Shown piece after piece: positions 1 to 8,845 of a stretch of DNA of 64,000 bases; position 1 is the first letter of the stretch, and each line of letters opens with the position of its first letter. A model generated the notes under the pieces. That model was not told where the DNA came from and ran no database searches. It saw only the letters and a list, made by a program, of their open reading frames with translations. The DNA comes from Clostridium thermarum. Lineage in GTDB: Bacteria > Bacillota > Clostridia > Clostridiales > Clostridiaceae. The stretch spans positions 3,043,001-3,107,000 of the forward strand of contig NZ_CP040924.1 of assembly GCF_006351925.1 (NCBI RefSeq), written 5' to 3'. Position numbers and translations under genes: made by a program.

Positions 1-3000
1 CAGCAAAATCATCGCCTCTTGCAAGTACAACATTGTCAGAGGTAGTCCATCCCGCTTGTGAAACCTTAACATAAGTCTCATACCTGTTTGCTCCTCCAAA
101 TCTCAATGTAGTTGGTGCGGTTTCAGGCACTTCAGGAGGCTCAGGTCCTTCAGAGGTTTCAGGTACTTCAGGGGTCTCAGGCGCTTCTGTTTCTCCGGGA
201 TTTACACTTTCATCTTTTACCGTAACATAAAGACTAACTTCTCCCTGATATCCTTCAACAGTACCATTATATAGGAACTCTCCTGCCTTTGAAGTATCCA
301 CTGACTTTAAAATCCATTGTACAGGTACCTGCTCCTTGGTGCCATCACTCATTATAGCTGTAACCTTTTCCGGTAAGGAATAGCTTCCCCCCACAGTAAC
401 TTCAGCATTAATAGTAGGAATATCTGTTATGACTTTTGCATCCACAGGTACATGGAAATCATCCACATTTATGTGGCCAAATCCACCGGTGAAATTGTCA
501 ACAACCTTGATATATAGTTCTTCTCCCATATATGCTGATGCATCCCAAGTTACCCTTGAGTACTGTTCTGTATTTTTTCCAGTAGCTTTCATTAATATAG
601 TGTCATCTGAAGCTCTTACAAGAGCTACATATAAATTATCTATGTTATTTCCTCCACCAACTAAGAAGCTTATTTTTCCATCTCCGCCGAGGATAAAGTT
701 ATCGGATTTAATAGATCCCGTTGCGGCATCACCTAATCCGCCATTTTCAGGAGCAATAAAGGCCCATAAGTGATGACGTGTCGCTTGTCCATAGCCTATT
801 GCTTGATTGAATGGTCCACCCCATCCCCAATCTTCAGCATCTGTTACCATCTCGTCAGCAAAAGCATTTCCTTCTACAGTCCAACCTGTTAAGTCACCGG
901 TTTCGAAGCCCGCATTGGTTATGTTGCCCCATTTTACCTTAGTATCCTGCGACTTAGTAGCTACTGGTACAACCTCACCATAAGCAGAACCTATTTCCCA
1001 TACTTGCATAGACTTAACCGTTACATCACCATTTCCCCAAATTTGAAGGCCTAGGGCATCATATCTTGTAGGATAAGCTCTTGTGGTAATGCTCTTTAGG
1101 TCATTTGCATAAGCCTCAATCATTGACCTGTCAAGATAGATATGAAGCTTTAATGTATCGCCGTTTAGGTCAAGACTTCCGCCATTGACGCCTTTTCTTG
1201 CATCTGGACTTAAAGTAGTCTTATTTCTGTCTACGTTATAAGTTTTAGCCTTTGCATCATAGAATAATAGAGTTTCTTCTTGTCCGTCAGGGCTTCTTCT
1301 TACTTTAATACCATACTTATCAGCATCTTTTGCTTCCAATTCAACGTATATTTCAAGCATATCGCCCTTAACGTCCTTTAACAATGCATTAGCTTCTGCC
1401 ATACTCTTATTTGTAAAATCAACCAGCTTATTTCCTCTTAAAGAGCTAAGTTCTTCTACAATTGGTTTAATTTTAAGGGTGTCATCTTCATAGGTCAATT
1501 CTAATGGTAAACCAGCATTATGTGCCCAACCAGCATCAAAATGCTCTTGCTCAGACCTAGTATCCTGTGCGATACTGAATACTATTGTTCTGCCCTTGTC
1601 ATCTACCATACCGCTTGGACCGGTGAAGTGCTCGCCATAGTCGAAGAGCCTTGGTTCTTCATGGTCTGCAATAAATCTTCCTGTTTCCTTATTCCAAGTT
1701 CCAATCCAGTAAAATACATTTTTCACATTGTATTTCAATGATTCAACGGTGGTTTCAAAATTTGCTGGATTTATTAGGAATATGTGCTTTCCGCTAAAAT
1801 TACCTTCAGCATCATTTAAAGGCAATAGGACCGGAAGTTCCCATACAGTTCCTGTTTGTACATACTTGCTGCGGTCTATCTGAAACAGTGGGCCCATGTA
1901 CTCCCAATTAATTAAATCCTTTGACTTATAAACTAATGCAGTACCGCTGATGTTTACTCCATCCTTCTGAACACCTGATCCAACAAGCTGATACCAAGTG
2001 TCTCCATCTTTAAATACAAATGGATCACGGAAATCTCCAAAATTAGCAACTTCTCCTGGGTTTTGTCCCGGTAAGTTTTCTGTTTGAACTGTAACTAATT
2101 CAGGATACATTGTCCAGCTCTTTAAGTTTGGATCTGTGTAATCATCGGCAATTGCAATTCCTGTGCTTTGATTTGGTCTCTTACTGTCATCACCGGCAGT
2201 AAAGAACAGTACTGGCTTTCCATCCTTATCATAGGTGGAACTTCCTGACCATACTCCATCCGGTGCTACTGAACCGGCCTGTGGCATAATTGCTATTGGC
2301 TGTTCTTCCCAATGTACCATATCATCACTAACAGCATGTCCCCAGTTGATATAATGCCAGTAAGGTCCTCTTGGATTTGCTTGATAGAAGATATGGTATT
2401 TACCATTATAATATATTGGTCCATGGGGCTCATTCATCCAATTTCCTGGTGGCATAAAGTGATATTGTGGTCTGTACATATCTCCATCATAATCACTTCT
2501 CTCAAGCTCCATCTGTGGTTCAGGAAGTTTGTTATTTAATTCAGTCATATAAGCACTGTATTTAGCTGCAACTTCTTGATCAGAAGTTGGTTCATAGCTA
2601 ATTTTCACTTCATCCATCAGTCCGTCAAACATATTGGCAAAGAAGGTTCCGTTAATTACTGCTGCTTGATTATGTCTACCAATTATTAATTGCTCTGTCG
2701 ATGGTGTTATATAGCCCTTTAATGGTATCTTTCTTTCTCCAGCTACCTCTCCATTTAGATAGAGTTTCATGATTTGAGTATCTCTATTATAAGTAGCTGT
2801 AATATATGACCACTTATTTAATTCTATTGTCTTGTCTTCATCTGCCCATAGCTCAAACCAAGATTTATCTATTCCTAACTGAAAAGACCAAGTACCATGT
2901 CTTCCTATTCCTAATGCAAAACCTTCACCTTTTCCTTTATTATGCTGATTTACTATAATGGACATTTGACCCAGGTCTCCCCATTCGTAGGTTCTTGGAG

Positions 3001-4870
3001 CTACCCAGCCTTCAATAGTTATAGCATTTGACGGTTTAGTGAACTTAGAAGCTTCTCTAATTATCCATGTAGAATAACCGTCAAAGAGAAGTGCACTATT
3101 CTTTATTCCCTCTTTCCATTTTGGATCTGAAGTTGGCTTATATTTTGCATCATTAAACACATATTCAATTTGATCTTCAGTATTTGAAGCAGTATCCTTA
3201 GCTACTTTTCCACTTCCCTCATCAAAGCTCCATTGAGCTGTTGCACCAAAATTTTTAGCTCTTATATCGTCTGCACTTATGAATCCATTAGTAGATTTAT
3301 CTACAATTTTCAAATATACCTTTGTTCCTATATACTGTGAAGCATCCATGATAACTTCTTTATATTCAACGGAATCAGTTGAATTTGATAGCTTCAATAG
3401 TTCTGTGTTATCTAGAGCTTTTACTAGAGCAACATAAAGGTTATCACTATCGCTATTTCTGGCTAATAACATTTTTATTTTTCCGCTTCCTGCTAAATAG
3501 AATTCTGAGGATTTCAATTCTCCAACCATAGTGTTGTCAGAAGGCCATAGATGATATTGACCCTCCTTGCCTACATTTACTCCTTCAATTTCTGATTCAG
3601 AAGTAACTGCATTTACAAATGCCTCCCCGGTAGCTGTCCATCCGGTTAAATCTCCAGTCTCAAAATCAGCATTTTCAATATAATCAGGCAGTGCAGAATC
3701 TTCATTAAATACATGGAAGTCGTCAACATTTATATGACCAAATCCACCGCTACGCTTGTCTGCAATTTTGATATAAACTATTTCTCCAATATAGGCTGAG
3801 GCATCCCAAGTAACTCTCATGTAGCCCTCATCCTCTGGTCCTGTAGTCTTGCAGCCTGGCAGTTCAGTATCGTCGTCAGCTCTGACAAGAGTTACATACA
3901 GGTTGTTAATATCATTTCCTCCACCTACAAGGAAGTTAATAGTTCCATTTCCAGCAAGCTTAAATAAGCTTGAATTCATCTCACCTTGTCCATCATCGCC
4001 AGCGTTTACAAAGCCCCACATATGGTACCTTCCCTCTTGATTAAAGAGACGGGTTTCCCAATAGGTAGCTTCATCTGAAACGCCAAAAGCATTACCCTTT
4101 ACATCCCATCCGCTTAAATCTCCTGTTTCAAAATTTGGATTCTCTATCTCATTTGTAATGGGTTTACTGATGTCAAAGGCAATTGCACCGGTTCTTGGTT
4201 CTGTTTCGTGATATACGTTGAAATCATCTGCAAACATTACTCCCCAATCGTTTTCTGCATTATCCACGATTTCTATATACATATTTTTTCCGATATGTGC
4301 TGATAAATCTGCTCTGTATTGTACCATGTTAGCAAGATTCATCCCTAGTTCAATATGTGGGAAATTGATATCTGCAAATTTTCTATTTCCGTATTTGGCT
4401 ATAAGCTCATTGGTATCAGCATCAAATACTTGGATATTACATAAATCATTATTCTTACCACCACCCAATTTGAAGGTTATCCAGCCGGTTCCGCCTAACT
4501 GAAAGGTTGAGGAACGTAATCTTCCTTTATTGGCTTCGGCATACTTCCAACCGTTTAGGTGGTATAAGCCTTCTTGATTATATGGAATTCTTTCATTCCA
4601 CCATATAGTGTCGCCACATACGCTGTCAGGACCAAATGCATCGCCTTCTATAACAGTCCATCCATCGATATTTCCGCTTTCAAAGCCTGGATTCTCTATT
4701 GTCCTCGGAAATGTGACAGAATTACTATTTACATTAATGTCATCATCCTCAACATTCAGCTGCCCAGTTTCTGCTGCAGTGATCTTAGTCATTGGCGGAA
4801 CACCTACCCCCAACACAAAGGCACTAAGAACAAGCGATGCAATAAATCTTTTCTTTGCTTTTACTTTCAT
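1..4870 (-). CDS. Secreted multidomain GH32 beta-fructosidase (levanase/inulinase type), 3' end outside window
   Basis: Hydrolyses fructans or sucrose-like substrates outside the cell. At least 1623 residues, open to the left edge. Seen in order: signal peptide (about 1-32); three related modules (about 45-240, 245-390, 395-535), each opening with a pattern like ENPxFExGxxxGW; a LamG-like domain (about 541-773); the GH32 catalytic domain (about 790-1300); a fourth module (about 1320-1480); a bacterial Ig-like domain of the Big_4 kind (about 1480-1552); a Pro/Glu-rich linker; and the start of a cell-wall-binding repeat 2 domain (RFGGANRYET). GH32 landmarks are WMNEPHG at 811-817, FRDP with D949, and WELP with E1011. 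E814 stands where the family nucleophile Asp is expected. The start has AGGAGG 8 nt upstream. The C-terminal repeats imply attachment to secondary wall polymer. Function is firm as a family; the exact fructan is unknown. Confidence 0.93.
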   Translation of the reverse strand, partial: MKVKAKKRFIASLVLSAFVLGVGVPPMTKITAAETGQLNVEDDDINVNSNSVTFPRTIENPGFESGNIDGWTVIEGDAFGPDSVCGDTIWWNERIPYNQEGLYHLNGWKYAEANKGRLRSSTFQLGGTGWITFKLGGGKNNDLCNIQVFDADTNELIAKYGNRKFADINFPHIELGMNLANMVQYRADLSAHIGKNMYIEIVDNAENDWGVMFADDFNVYHETEPRTGAIAFDISKPITNEIENPNFETGDLSGWDVKGNAFGVSDEATYWETRLFNQEGRYHMWGFVNAGDDGQGEMNSSLFKLAGNGTINFLVGGGNDINNLYVTLVRADDDTELPGCKTTGPEDEGYMRVTWDASAYIGEIVYIKIADKRSGGFGHINVDDFHVFNEDSALPDYIENADFETGDLTGWTATGEAFVNAVTSESEIEGVNVGKEGQYHLWPSDNTMVGELKSSEFYLAGSGKIKMLLARNSDSDNLYVALVKALDNTELLKLSNSTDSVEYKEVIMDASQYIGTKVYLKIVDKSTNGFISADDIRAKNFGATAQWSFDEGSGKVAKDTASNTEDQIEYVFNDAKYKPTSDPKWKEGIKNSALLFDGYSTWIIREASKFTKPSNAITIEGWVAPRTYEWGDLGQMSIIVNQHNKGKGEGFALGIGRHGTWSFQLGIDKSWFELWADEDKTIELNKWSYITATYNRDTQIMKLYLNGEVAGERKIPLKGYITPSTEQLIIGRHNQAAVINGTFFANMFDGLMDEVKISYEPTSDQEVAAKYSAYMTELNNKLPEPQMELERSDYDGDMYRPQYHFMPPGNWMNEPHGPIYYNGKYHIFYQANPRGPYWHYINWGHAVSDDMVHWEEQPIAIMPQAGSVAPDGVWSGSSTYDKDGKPVLFFTAGDDSKRPNQSTGIAIADDYTDPNLKSWTMYPELVTVQTENLPGQNPGEVANFGDFRDPFVFKDGDTWYQLVGSGVQKDGVNISGTALVYKSKDLINWEYMGPLFQIDRSKYVQTGTVWELPVLLPLNDAEGNFSGKHIFLINPANFETTVESLKYNVKNVFYWIGTWNKETGRFIADHEEPRLFDYGEHFTGPSGMVDDKGRTIVFSIAQDTRSEQEHFDAGWAHNAGLPLELTYEDDTLKIKPIVEELSSLRGNKLVDFTNKSMAEANALLKDVKGDMLEIYVELEAKDADKYGIKVRRSPDGQEETLLFYDAKAKTYNVDRNKTTLSPDARKGVNGGSLDLNGDTLKLHIYLDRSMIEAYANDLKSITTRAYPTRYDALGLQIWGNGDVTVKSMQVWEIGSAYGEVVPVATKSQDTKVKWGNITNAGFETGDLTGWTVEGNAFADEMVTDAEDWGWGGPFNQAIGYGQATRHHLWAFIAPENGGLGDAATGSIKSDNFILGGDGKISFLVGGGNNIDNLYVALVRASDDTILMKATGKNTEQYSRVTWDASAYMGEELYIKVVDNFTGGFGHINVDDFHVPVDAKVITDIPTINAEVTVGGSYSLPEKVTAIMSDGTKEQVPVQWILKSVDTSKAGEFLYNGTVEGYQGEVSLYVTVKDESVNPGETEAPETPEVPETSEGPEPPEVPETAPTTLRFGGANRYETYVKVSQAGWTTSDNVVLARGDDFA

Positions 4871-4899
4871 ATTGTCCCTCCTATTTTTTATTCGGTATT

Positions 4900-4926
4900 G
4901 TCAAAAGTTACTGCGTAACTTTTGAC
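4900..4926. repeat. Perfect inverted repeat at left IS end
   Basis: GTCAAAAGTTAC, a TGC spacer and its exact complement form a 12-bp stem. It sits at the IS end facing the GH32 gene, whose ribosome site begins about 20 bp further on. As RNA on the minus strand it would be a strong hairpin that could hinder read-through into the GH32 gene; it lacks a U-tract, so calling it a terminator is inference. Confidence 0.6.
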
Positions 4927-5042
4927 TAAACCCTTTGATTTTCAATAATTTATATAGATAACTTGCATCCCCCCTAAAGATTAGGTATCTTTGAGTTGCG
5001 AAAACAAAGAAAAGTAACCTAAGAAAGGTACAAGGTATCATC

Positions 5043-6461
5043 ATGGTTAATAAATTTTTGGTGCAGTATATAGTGTATCTGCACAACTTATTGATTTTAT
5101 TGGTAAACATATTGTTTGTTAAGAAGTTCAGCTACAGGTACGATGAACCGGTTAGAAAGGAATATCGTAAGCTTGTAGTGGACAAACCTCCTATATTTGA
5201 AACTCCAGAGAAGCTTGATTATAAACAGCTTCTTGAAGAATATAAAACTAATCACGGAAAGGAACTATCACCGGTAAAACCAAGAAAGGGCAAAGTTCCT
5301 GTGTCAAAGGATATAGTGTGCGTAGTATGTGGTGCTCCGCACAATTACATATATGACAATAATGGTGGTAAGGGTCAATATCAATGCAAGATATGCAAGA
5401 ATCCCTTTACACCCAATAAACAGCTTAAAAGTGTCATACTAAAATGCCCGCACTGTGGAAAAACCCTTGAAAAAATCAAAGAAAGAAATGGCTTTGATAT
5501 ATATAAGTGCAAGAATAACCACTGCTCTTACTATCAGGATAAGTTATCTTCTATGAGTAAACAAGAGAAACAAGAGTATAAGAGCAATGCTGAGAAATTC
5601 AAGCTAAGGTACATATATAGAGCCTTTAAGTTTGACTTTAAGCCCTTAAGCAAAGAGAGCAAGAAGGAATTTAGAGTAAATCTATCCCGACTTAGAGTTA
5701 CTCCTCACACTTTAGGTCTAATACTGACTTACCATGTTAACTATGGCCTATCGGCCAGGAAAACTGCAGCTTTGATGAAAGATATCCATGGACTAGATAT
5801 ATCTCATCAGACAGTATTAAACTACTGCGATTGGGTATCCTTAGCCGTTAAACCTTTGGTAGATAACTATCCCTACGAGCTTTCAGACAGCTTCTGTGGA
5901 GATGAAACCTACATCAGAGTTAAAGGCAAATGGCACTATATTTTCTTTTTCTTTGATGCGGTAAAGAAAATAATATTATCTTACCGAGTTTTTCCAAACA
6001 GAGATACTTTGACAGCGATAAAAGCTATTGATGACGTTCTTATCAAACTTAAGAGCATACCAACAAATCTTAACTTAGTTACAGATGGAAACCCAATCTA
6101 TCTGCTGGCGCAGCATTTCTTTGCTAGTCAAGGTATTCATTTTGATGTAACACAGGTTATAGGTCTGACTAATGACGACCCTATTTCAAAGGAATTCCGT
6201 CCATTAAAGCAGATTATTGAGCGTCTCAACCGAACTTTTAAAGGGAACTATAAGCCCACCTGTGGCTTTAGTTCTGAAGATGGCTCTGTAGCTTTTGTGA
6301 CACTGTTTGTGGCTTATTTTAACTTCTTAAGACCCCATAGTTCTCTTGAGGGCAATGTACCGGTAGTCATCGATGAACTCAGTAAACTACCACATATGCC
6401 GTCCCGTTGGGCAAAGCTGATAGAACTAGGTCAGAACTATACTAGTTCTATGGTAAGTTAA
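5043..6461 (+). CDS. IS transposase with two N-terminal zinc ribbons
   Basis: 472-residue DDE transposase that would cut and join the ends of the surrounding IS. Two Cys-rich ribbons (CVVCG..CKIC and CPHCG..CKNNHC) occupy about residues 95-165 and probably bind DNA. The catalytic triad is visible as GDETY (about 290), TDGN (about 350) and the Glu of IIERLNR (about 395), followed by a conserved RPHSSL segment near the C-terminus. The reading frame is intact, so the element may still be active. An upstream AAGG-rich stretch is a weak ribosome site. Related to the IS6/IS240 group by its DET..DG..ER pattern; the precise family is uncertain. Confidence 0.88.
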   Translation: MVNKFLVQYIVYLHNLLILLVNILFVKKFSYRYDEPVRKEYRKLVVDKPPIFETPEKLDYKQLLEEYKTNHGKELSPVKPRKGKVPVSKDIVCVVCGAPHNYIYDNNGGKGQYQCKICKNPFTPNKQLKSVILKCPHCGKTLEKIKERNGFDIYKCKNNHCSYYQDKLSSMSKQEKQEYKSNAEKFKLRYIYRAFKFDFKPLSKESKKEFRVNLSRLRVTPHTLGLILTYHVNYGLSARKTAALMKDIHGLDISHQTVLNYCDWVSLAVKPLVDNYPYELSDSFCGDETYIRVKGKWHYIFFFFDAVKKIILSYRVFPNRDTLTAIKAIDDVLIKLKSIPTNLNLVTDGNPIYLLAQHFFASQGIHFDVTQVIGLTNDDPISKEFRPLKQIIERLNRTFKGNYKPTCGFSSEDGSVAFVTLFVAYFNFLRPHSSLEGNVPVVIDELSKLPHMPSRWAKLIELGQNYTSSMVS

Positions 6462-6800
6462 AGTTTCGAAAGCAGTTGGCGGATGCGAACCCTTTATAAA
6501 CGACACCAATCAAATGTTAAAATGTGGTTTATTGAGGGCTTTTTGTGCTGCTTCAAAATACTTTTATTGCCCTCAACTTATCTACTGGATAACATTTGTT
6601 GGTAGTTTGTAAAGGGCAACTGCTAATCTGTCGCTCGCTTATAGTTAAACTAATCTTGGTTTTCATAAATTTTTGACACTACCTTTTTCTCCAATATGTA
6701 CATAGTTCATTAAGCAAGTAAATTAGTTACTGTTATGGTTCTAATAAAACTGTTCATCACATAGATTCATCTTAATGTAATAGTAAGTTCCCATAAGTGT

Positions 6801-6838
6801 GTTAAGGGAATATACCAGTGGTAATATTCCCTTAACTT
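6801..6838 (-). terminator. Hairpin just after the sugar-binding lipoprotein gene
   Basis: A long stem (GTTAAGGGAATA.TACC against its complement, one bulged base) starts about 9 bases past the stop codon of the minus-strand gene. The following bases are not strongly U-rich, so it may act as an mRNA-stabilising end as well as a terminator. Confidence 0.55.
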
Positions 6839-6846
6839 ATGTTTAA

Positions 6847-8475
6847 CTACTTTCCGCTAACTTGTCTGTCGTAGGCTGTTTGAATGATCTTTACATATTC
6901 TTCATAACCTATTTTCTTTAGGTCATTGATGTAGCTATCCCATTCCTTCTCTATTCCACCACTCATCAACCACTGTGCTCTCTTCTTGTTTACGTAATCT
7001 TTAAGATCTGATTCTATTAGATTCTTCTTTTCTACTTCTTCAGGTGTAAAGAATAATGCAGGAATGTTTTCCTTTTCCATGTATGGTATAAAGGTCTTTA
7101 CTCTCTCTATTCTTACCTTCGCTCTTTCTTCCATATCTACTATTGTTTCAAAGTCTTCCGCTGTTACTACACCAACTCCGTTTGGTGCTACCTTCTGTCT
7201 GAATTCTCCCATTGCTACTCCTTCCGGTAATGGCAGATTCACTAGTTTTCCATCTTTCTCTTCATATACTTCTCCTATTGGTCCCCAGTGCATTTGTGCA
7301 GTCATCTTTGGCTCGTAATGCTGATCTATCCATCTTGCTGTTACTTCTGGGTACTTATTGTCCTTTGTAATTACAAAGCTTCCTCTTGAGAACGGTGATC
7401 CATTCATTCTTGCTATCTTTTGTTCTCCATTAGGTCCCTTTAATGGTCCTACTAGTACATAGTCCTTTTCTCTATCCGGCCCTACTATTTCTGTTTCTTC
7501 CCACCAAATAAATGAACCTAATGTCACTTCCGGTGTCTTACCCTTTGCAAACAATGCATTTGGATCACTGGTTTGTGTAAAGGATTCTTTGTCTATTAGG
7601 CCTTCTTCTACCCATTTATGGAAATATGCTATTGCTTCTTTGTACTGTTCCTGTGCTGCTGTATAAACTATTTTTCCGTCTATTACAGCTAAGTGATCAT
7701 TAGGATCTCCAAGTCCAAAGGAACCAAAGAAGTTTCCTATATCAGCACACCACCACATGTGTATGAAGCTCATTGGATTTTCATCTTTCTTGCCGTTTCC
7801 ATTTGGGTCCTTATCTCTAAAGGCTACTAGCACATCATGTAACTCATCTAAAGTTGTTGGTACTTCCATACCTAGTTTGTCTAACCAATTTTTATTTATG
7901 AAAAAGAAGTATGGGTTTGCCGCTATCCACTCTTGTCCACTTCCCATTTCTTCACCATGTGGAAGGGAGTATATCTTTCCGTCTGGTGAAGTTATGAAAT
8001 CTTTTATGTCCGGGTTATTTTCAAGAAGCTTCTTAACATTTGGCATGTATTTATCTATTAAATCATCTAGTGGTATTATCGTTCCATCTTCGCTGTATTT
8101 TGTTAAGTCAAAGTCTGAAAAGCCTGCATTATAGAAAGCATCCGGAAGGTCACCGCTGGCCAATAGGAGGTTCTTCTTTTCTTGATAATCAGCTTCAGGT
8201 ATGTTATTCCACTCAATATGAACGTTTGTGGTTTCTTCCAAGTTCTTGAACAATGTCATTTCATTATAGTTTGGAGCTAGAGGCGCCTTTGGCGATACTA
8301 TCTTCAGCGTTACTTTTTCATTGACTATGGGTAAGCCTTCTTCATTAAAATTTGATGTTGTTAACTCAGTACCCTTAGTCTCAGGTGTAGTTGCAGGATC
8401 CTTCTTACATCCCGCTGCAAACAAGCAGGATGCTACTAGCAAGGCTAGCATTAGTGATAATCTTCTTTTTTTCAT
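6847..8475 (-). CDS. Sugar ABC transporter substrate-binding lipoprotein (LipO/LplA type)
   Basis: Extracellular solute-binding protein of 542 residues, expected to capture an oligosaccharide and pass it to two permeases. The signal peptide ends in the lipobox LFAAGC with C23 as the lipid anchor. The mature part has the large class-B binding fold; its length matches the LplA-like group. AGGGGGAG lies 5 nt before the ATG. No permease genes are next to it: an IS30 element lies upstream and another IS downstream, so its partners may be elsewhere or lost. Nearness to the fructan hydrolase suggests a fructo-oligosaccharide ligand, but this is inference. Operator-like palindromes lie about 55 and 273 bp upstream. 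Confidence 0.9.
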   Translation of the reverse strand: MKKRRLSLMLALLVASCLFAAGCKKDPATTPETKGTELTTSNFNEEGLPIVNEKVTLKIVSPKAPLAPNYNEMTLFKNLEETTNVHIEWNNIPEADYQEKKNLLLASGDLPDAFYNAGFSDFDLTKYSEDGTIIPLDDLIDKYMPNVKKLLENNPDIKDFITSPDGKIYSLPHGEEMGSGQEWIAANPYFFFINKNWLDKLGMEVPTTLDELHDVLVAFRDKDPNGNGKKDENPMSFIHMWWCADIGNFFGSFGLGDPNDHLAVIDGKIVYTAAQEQYKEAIAYFHKWVEEGLIDKESFTQTSDPNALFAKGKTPEVTLGSFIWWEETEIVGPDREKDYVLVGPLKGPNGEQKIARMNGSPFSRGSFVITKDNKYPEVTARWIDQHYEPKMTAQMHWGPIGEVYEEKDGKLVNLPLPEGVAMGEFRQKVAPNGVGVVTAEDFETIVDMEERAKVRIERVKTFIPYMEKENIPALFFTPEEVEKKNLIESDLKDYVNKKRAQWLMSGGIEKEWDSYINDLKKIGYEEYVKIIQTAYDRQVSGK

Positions 8476-8525
8476 TTTGACTCCCCCTTATTTATGTTTT
8501 ATTTTAATAATATAAAGTAGCATAT

Positions 8526-8548
8526 TTAAATTACGTAATCGATTAACC
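8526..8548 (-). promoter_or_regulatory. Candidate LacI-type operator, proximal copy
   Basis: Contains the palindrome ATTACGTAAT (8530-8539) followed by CGATTAAC. The same core with CGTTTAAC recurs at 8748-8770. It lies about 55 bp before the start of the sugar-binding lipoprotein gene, where a repressor site would overlap the promoter. No regulator gene is adjacent. Confidence 0.5.
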
Positions 8549-8747
8549 AAGTAAGATACTATTACCCTATGCACAAGGTTCAAATACCCTCCCTATACTT
8601 TCTATATTATATGTAGTATTTAAAACCAATATAGTTAAATAGCCACTTTAGAGATGATATTCGTCATTGAAATTATCGCATAAAATTATTTTTTCTTTTA
8701 TATAACCATTTTTTACCTAAAAACCGCAATACTAACAAAAATCAATC

Positions 8748-8770
8748 AAACGTTTACGTAATCGTTTAAC
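8748..8770 (-). promoter_or_regulatory. Candidate LacI-type operator, distal copy
   Basis: AAACG and CGTTT arms flank a TTTACGTAAT centre, giving an imperfect 20-bp palindrome typical of LacI/GalR-family operators. It lies 218 bp from the proximal copy, a spacing that would permit looping. The stretch between the two sites is AT-rich and has no gene. Confidence 0.5.
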
Positions 8771-8845
8771 AATATTATATTAACTTTTAATTAGCTTGTC
8801 AACATAAATATTGTATTTTTTTATTCTAATTAATTTACACTTTAA

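Larger units (their letters stand above)
4894..6683 (+). mobile_element. Insertion sequence, about 1.79 kb, IS6/IS240-like DDE type
   Basis: Terminal inverted repeats are visible: GGTATTGTCAAAAGTTACTG at 4894-4913 against GGTAGTGTCAAAAATTTATG read inward from 6683 (16 of 20 identical). One transposase gene fills the plus strand. The flanking 8 bp do not match, so I see no clean target duplication. It lies between the GH32 gene and the sugar-binding lipoprotein gene, both on the minus strand. Family placement rests on the GG-starting repeats and the transposase layout and is tentative. Confidence 0.85.

Noticed and set aside
429..773. Plus-strand open frames inside the GH32 gene (429-773, 3849-4040, 4218-4502, 4574-4918 and others)
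   Set aside because: They lie opposite the long GH32 frame, lack ribosome sites and spell no known domain.
4901..5110. 69-codon minus-strand frame at the left IS end
   Set aside because: It overlaps the transposase start and the terminal repeat and has no ribosome site.
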